DNA of 64,000 nucleotides from Symbiodinium natans (Eukaryota > Sar > Dinophyceae > Suessiales > Symbiodiniaceae). A program made the position numbers and the translations under genes. The notes below the pieces were generated by a model. It saw nothing but the letters and a program-made list of their open reading frames with translations, did no database searches and was not told the DNA's origin. The DNA lies in contig CAJNDS010000483.1 of assembly GCA_905221605.1 (NCBI GenBank), positions 62,001-126,000 on the forward strand. Direction: 5' to 3'. Positions 60,061-64,000 of this stretch are shown piece by piece. The stretch's first letter is position 1. Each line of letters opens with the position of its first letter.

Positions 60061-62890
60061 GATTCAAAGGCTCTCCTAGCCACAGATGTCATGTAGTGTA
60101 GCTGGATCCATAAAATACTGTACGGTTACACATGCTGCCACAGTGGCTCGACCAGAACAAGCACCTCGGCACTGAATCACACTGCATCACCCTACGGCCC
60201 TCCGTGCAACACTGGATTGAGGCTTGGTGGCCGCCTGGCAGTCGGAGTGAGAGACCATTACTACGGATAGGTATCAGCCAAATGTGAGCCTGCAACAACA
60301 TTTTGTCGTACCCTGTGACCCTTTGAGAAGCAGATGGTGGGCTCTGAAGCATCGCCCAAGCCCGTGGGATGGGGAGGCCCAAGGAGGTATCCTGGGATGT
60401 TCTTGAGCCGCTGGTGTGACCCGACTCTAAAGCCAGGCGCCAGATTCAGAAGCAGCACGCTGTTCATGAGCTTGTCGAAGTCGGGGGTCTCCTGACAAAA
60501 CATGGACATCCGGAGACACGAGTGGCCTCAGTAGGTCATGCACTAAATCTGGGCAAGTGCAGACTATAGGGTATGATTGCAGCAATACACATCGCCCCAG
60601 TAGCCTCCGGCTCCGTCACATAGTGCTTCAGCCTGCAGACAACATGTATCTACGGCACCGCAGATAGGTAAACTCCGACTGAAACTGCGAAAGCCAATGC
60701 AGCCCCAAAAGTGTCGAAAGCATCGCGCAGATGTAAGCCGAGCAGCATCTGGCCAAACGGCGAGCGAGACTCTGGCTCCTCCACGCGAAAGCGCCCTTCG
60801 ACTGTGACTGTAGCGAACTAAAGTGAGTTTATGATCCACCGCTATCATCATCACCACGAGCCGTGATGCTCAAGACCCCTCCATCCCACAGGCGACGCGG
60901 ACGAGTCCTGGGAAAGCAGCCTCGCACACACAAGAACTCCAAAGGAAGGGGTGGCACATTCATTCATTTGCGCGATGTACCTTTTTGAAGGACATTGCAA
61001 GATGCAGGGTTTGGTGAGCTGTACTGCGACCCTTCGGCAGCATGCGCGAACATGTGGTGCAAAGGCTATTTCAGTGACTCAGGGACCCTCGAGGGGATGA
61101 ACCGCTCGCAAGGAGGCAAGTAAGGCCAAGCTGCAGATCGCTTTCAAGCAGGAGAGATGCTTTGCAGAAGTTGTCCTTGGAAACCTGAGGACACCAAGCC
61201 CAGAGTGCACTAACACGAGATGGACTCTAACCTGACACTGACACTCATGGAAGCCACAATGCCAAAAGGCAGCCCTAGGACTAAGAACGTTCTCTCTCCT
61301 CTTCTTCTTCTCCTTCTTATCCTTCTTCTCCTTCTCCTTCTCCTTCTCCTTCTCCTTCTCCTTCTCCTTCTCCTTCTTGTTCGTCTTCTTCTCCTTCTTC
61401 TTGTCGCGCACCCGTACAAGTTCTTTGCTACTCGGGGGAGAGGATCTTGCCCTTGCCCTTTCTTCCCGGAAAAAGCACAGACTGAGTTGGCTCCAAGCTG
61501 GCACCAAGCACCAAGCACAGAAAAGTTCTCACCCAAACCAAACAGAGACCTCCTGTCCCGCCTCGGGGTGTGAGAGTACGTGTGGACTTCCCCCCCCCCC
61601 CCCGACAACAAGCAGCGGTGTTGCAGTTGCTGCGGCATACTCCGGCTCATTAGAGGGACATGATCAGCAGGATTCAACTTGAGACGACAGCGAGCAGGTA
61701 CACGCTAGGAGGCATGTCCATTGTCTTTGCTGCTCTGGGTCTGTCACTGGTTGCGCGCACACTTCAGCAAGGCTGCAGGGGTTGCGGCAGCGTTGAGGGC
61801 TAAGATTTAGAGTGCAGGATGCATGTAGTGAATCTGTGAAAGCACCAGTAGCAGTTTCGAGCTTAGGGGTCCGGCGCCATGTTCTCACCGGGGACTTACA
61901 AGCTCGCTTCTTGATCGGCATAGCTAGTATCCGACACGAGCACCGCACCCTACAAGCCACCTGCGGATTCTCGCACCGGGTTTGTTTCCCTATGATTCTG
62001 CTCGCATGACCTCCACACAAGAGCTCCCTCGATTGCAGCGCAGAGGACTGACCGCTTGCTCTCTGCTCATGTTTCTTCTTCTTCCTCCTCCTCCTCCTCT
62101 TCTTCTTCTTCTTCTTATTCGTGTGCTTCTTCTTCTTCTTCTTATTCTTCTTCTTCTTATTCTTCTTCTTCTTCTTCTTCTTCTTCTTCTTCTTCTTCTT
62201 CTTCTTCTTCTTCTTCTTCTTCTTCTTCTTCTTCTTCTTCTTCTTCTTCTTCTTCTTCTTCTTCTTCTTTGTCTTCGTCTTCGTCTTCTTCTTCTTCTTA
62301 TTCTTCTTCTTCTTCTTCTTCTACTTCTGCACCCCTCTCCCTCTCTCCCTCTCTCTCACTTTCTGATGACCGCGGATCCAGAGTTCTGTTGGCATTTTTG
62401 GCAAGTGGCACCACCAAGCTCATCGTACCTGAGACGGTGGCCCAGTGATATCACTGTGTTGCACACAACGGTCGGCGCTCGCATTAAGGAGGTCTCTTTA
62501 TCGTCAAGCCAGTCCTCATGAGCCAAGCTGCAAGGCGCTCGCGAACTCCTTGGGCACGAACCGCATCGCCGGAGACCTTTGGAAGACAACACCCATCAGC
62601 TGTCCACCAATGACACGCTGAAGCCGTGCTGTTAGCCAATGGGCTTTAAGGGGCCCAACAGCATACCAGCGGTGTACACGTTTACTGCAACAAAGGTCAG
62701 ACAGGCTGAGTCGGATGGCAGCTGCCAACAGAAGTAGCAGAGCAAAGCACGATGAACATTGCAAAGACAGCTCCTATTTCCTGCAGCTCCCAATCATTCC
62801 CCATGCTCGCCTGCTGAAAACATTCACGAACTCCAAGAATAGGTCCTGCACAATGGTGATTGGGGCTAGCTGCGGTAGCTGGGGTGTCGT
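60061..62890 (-). CDS. Channel-like fragments D (incomplete paralogue)
   Basis: Three minus-strand pieces resemble parts of the channel copies to the left. About 62812-62890: LPQLAPITIVQDLFLEFVNV, comparable with the proline-then-hydrophobic start of copy C's S2 exon or with FLEFV in copy A's first exon. About 60650-60760: RDAFDTFGAALAFAVSVGVY, aligning with DAFRILDLIFAFAYV of copy A. From 60491 after TTTTGTCAG: ETPDFDKLMNSVLLLNLAPG, aligning with DEPNFPKLLKEAGLLPAEVF of copy B. There is no room between the last two for S4, the pore and S6, so D looks like a deleted or scrambled copy, or these are extra exons of copy B. The evidence is similarity by eye only. Confidence 0.35.
61297..61395. 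repeat. (CTTCTC)n/(CTT)n tract
   Basis: About 95 bases of CTTCTC hexamers flanked by CTTCTT; GAGAAG-type on the minus (coding) strand. Confidence 0.9.
62070..62332. repeat. (CTT)n / (GAA)n microsatellite
   Basis: About 85 CTT/TTC units, interrupted by TAT, GTC and TCC near both ends. On the coding strand of the neighbouring genes it is a GAA expansion-type repeat. Confidence 0.95.
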
Positions 62891-63495
62891 TCTAACTCGG
62901 GGGCTCCTGATAGACTTAGAGGTACTGTCTCTAAAGCTCATGGTGAGCTGCGGATGAAGAATGTTGCAAAGACTGAGAGCCTTTGGGCGTGATCGCATTT
63001 CTCTTAAGCCCACCTGGCACCATGGTCACCATATAGTGAGGCGACATGACTTTCCTATCTTTCCTCGTATAAACAGGGCATGTTAGTGTCAGGACCCAGG
63101 CGGTGTGCAATGTGGTTCCATGGTCCCTGAGGTGCCTACAGTTACTGCATGTCACTGCAGTTGCCCGTCCTTTGAAAGGACCTCGCCACCTTGCTCGGCA
63201 GCTCCCAAACCGTCCACAGACCTCCGAAGGTCCAATGACCGTGACGCATGAAGGGAGGTTCGACAGGGGTCATACACCTTCCGATAAATCTCAATCACAT
63301 AAGCCCCAAGAAGGCAGTTCGAGCATGTGCCCAGCAATTGCTCGGCCTCAGGGTGTCAAAGGCTGCGAGGGTGCCTGACATCGAAGCAACTCGAAACACC
63401 CTTGTGGCCCACGAGGGTCGTGGAGTCCCAGAACCCCGGAAGCAGAACCTGAAAGACCGCCAACCTCTGCACTCTGCACCATTACACCAAAATGC
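62891..63495. other. No gene recognised
   Basis: Short frames only; possibly upstream intron of fragment D. Confidence 0.3.
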
Positions 63496-63570
63496 TCAGA
63501 CAGACAGACAGACACACAAACAAACAAACAAACAAACAAACAAAGAAACAAACAAGCAAGCAAGCAAGCA
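63496..63570. repeat. (CAGA)n, (CAAA)n, (CAAG)n tetranucleotide series
   Basis: Three abutting four-base arrays: about four CAGA, about ten CAAA (one CAAAG change) and about four CAAG. Confidence 0.9.
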
Positions 63571-63808
63571 CACGCACACACGCACACACGCACACACGCA
63601 CACACGCACACACGCACACACGCACACACGCACACACGCACACACGCACACACGCACACACGCACACACTCACACACGCACACACGCACACACGCACACA
63701 CGCACACACGCACACACGCACACACGCACACACGCACACACGCACACACGCGCACACGCGCACACGCGCACACACGCACACACGCACCCACGCACACACG
63801 CACACACA
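63571..63808. repeat. 8-bp tandem array CGCACACA
   Basis: About 29 copies, a few with CGCG, CTCA or CCCA changes. The period is exactly eight for most of the array. Confidence 0.95.
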
Positions 63809-63915
63809 CAGCCACACAGCCACACAGCCACACAGCCACACAGCCACACAGCCACACAGCCACACAGCCACACAGCCACACAGCCACACAGCCACACAGC
63901 CACACAGCCACACAC
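63803..63915. repeat. 8-bp tandem array CAGCCACA
   Basis: About 13 perfect copies directly after the CGCACACA array. Confidence 0.95.
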
Positions 63916-63930
63916 ACACACACACACCTC

Positions 63931-64000
63931 GCATGCTCACATGCTCACATGCTCACATGCTCACATGCTCACATGCTCACATGCTCACATGCTCACATGC
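63931..64000. repeat. 8-bp tandem array CTCACATG (runs off the window)
   Basis: About nine perfect copies reaching the last base, separated from the previous array by a short CA run and CCTCG. The array continues beyond the window. Confidence 0.95.

Noticed and set aside
61982-62521. Poly-Leu, poly-Ser and poly-Phe frames
   Set aside because: Products of the CTT repeat.

Overview
The window reads as nuclear DNA of a dinoflagellate, most likely a symbiodiniacean-like one. This is inference from the DNA alone. Supporting points: coding DNA is sparse and cut into short exons; several exon-intron junctions fit only a non-canonical GC donor (for example after 13275, 57415 and 55725); interstitial TTTAGGG-type repeats are scattered about; long simple-sequence arrays are abundant; and the proteins recognised are of types common in such genomes (ankyrin repeats, ubiquitin-like plus RCC1-like repeats, voltage-gated channels). 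Every coding segment I could support lies on the minus strand, which fits the one-way gene arrays known from dinoflagellates. No bacterial-style operon, Shine-Dalgarno site, CRISPR array or insertion sequence was seen.

Layout, left to right (genes read right to left). 1.2-1.4 kb: an alpha/beta-hydrolase nucleophile elbow. 3.9-5.4 kb: ankyrin gene 1. 10.9-14.0 kb: ankyrin gene 2. 14.2-15.9 kb: a complete two-exon gene for a ubiquitin-like/RCC1-like repeat protein. 16.4-17.8 kb: ankyrin gene 3. 18.4-22 kb: a signal-peptide exon, two C-terminal exons and a multi-exon unknown gene. 26.5 kb: a Ser/Pro-rich terminal exon. 29.4-33.8 kb: a UDP-glycosyltransferase gene, most exons resolved to the base, ending in an ER-type dilysine tail. 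36.5-39.7 kb: exons of unknown genes. 41.2-62.9 kb: a cluster of related voltage-gated cation channel genes or domains (copies A, C and B, plus fragment D), all in the same direction.

Between and inside the genes lie microsatellites, composite tetranucleotide and 11-bp arrays, three abutting 8-bp arrays at the right end, and at least six small foldback (MITE-like) elements with imperfect terminal inverted repeats of about 20-45 bp. Long open frames over CA, CTT, CAA, CAAA or ACTGTT repeats are not genes.

Exon borders marked by single coordinates were placed by requiring AG acceptors, matching phase and family similarity; those given as 'about' are estimates. No transcript evidence was available. 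Functional links between genes are not implied, except that the channel copies and the three ankyrin genes look like products of local duplication.
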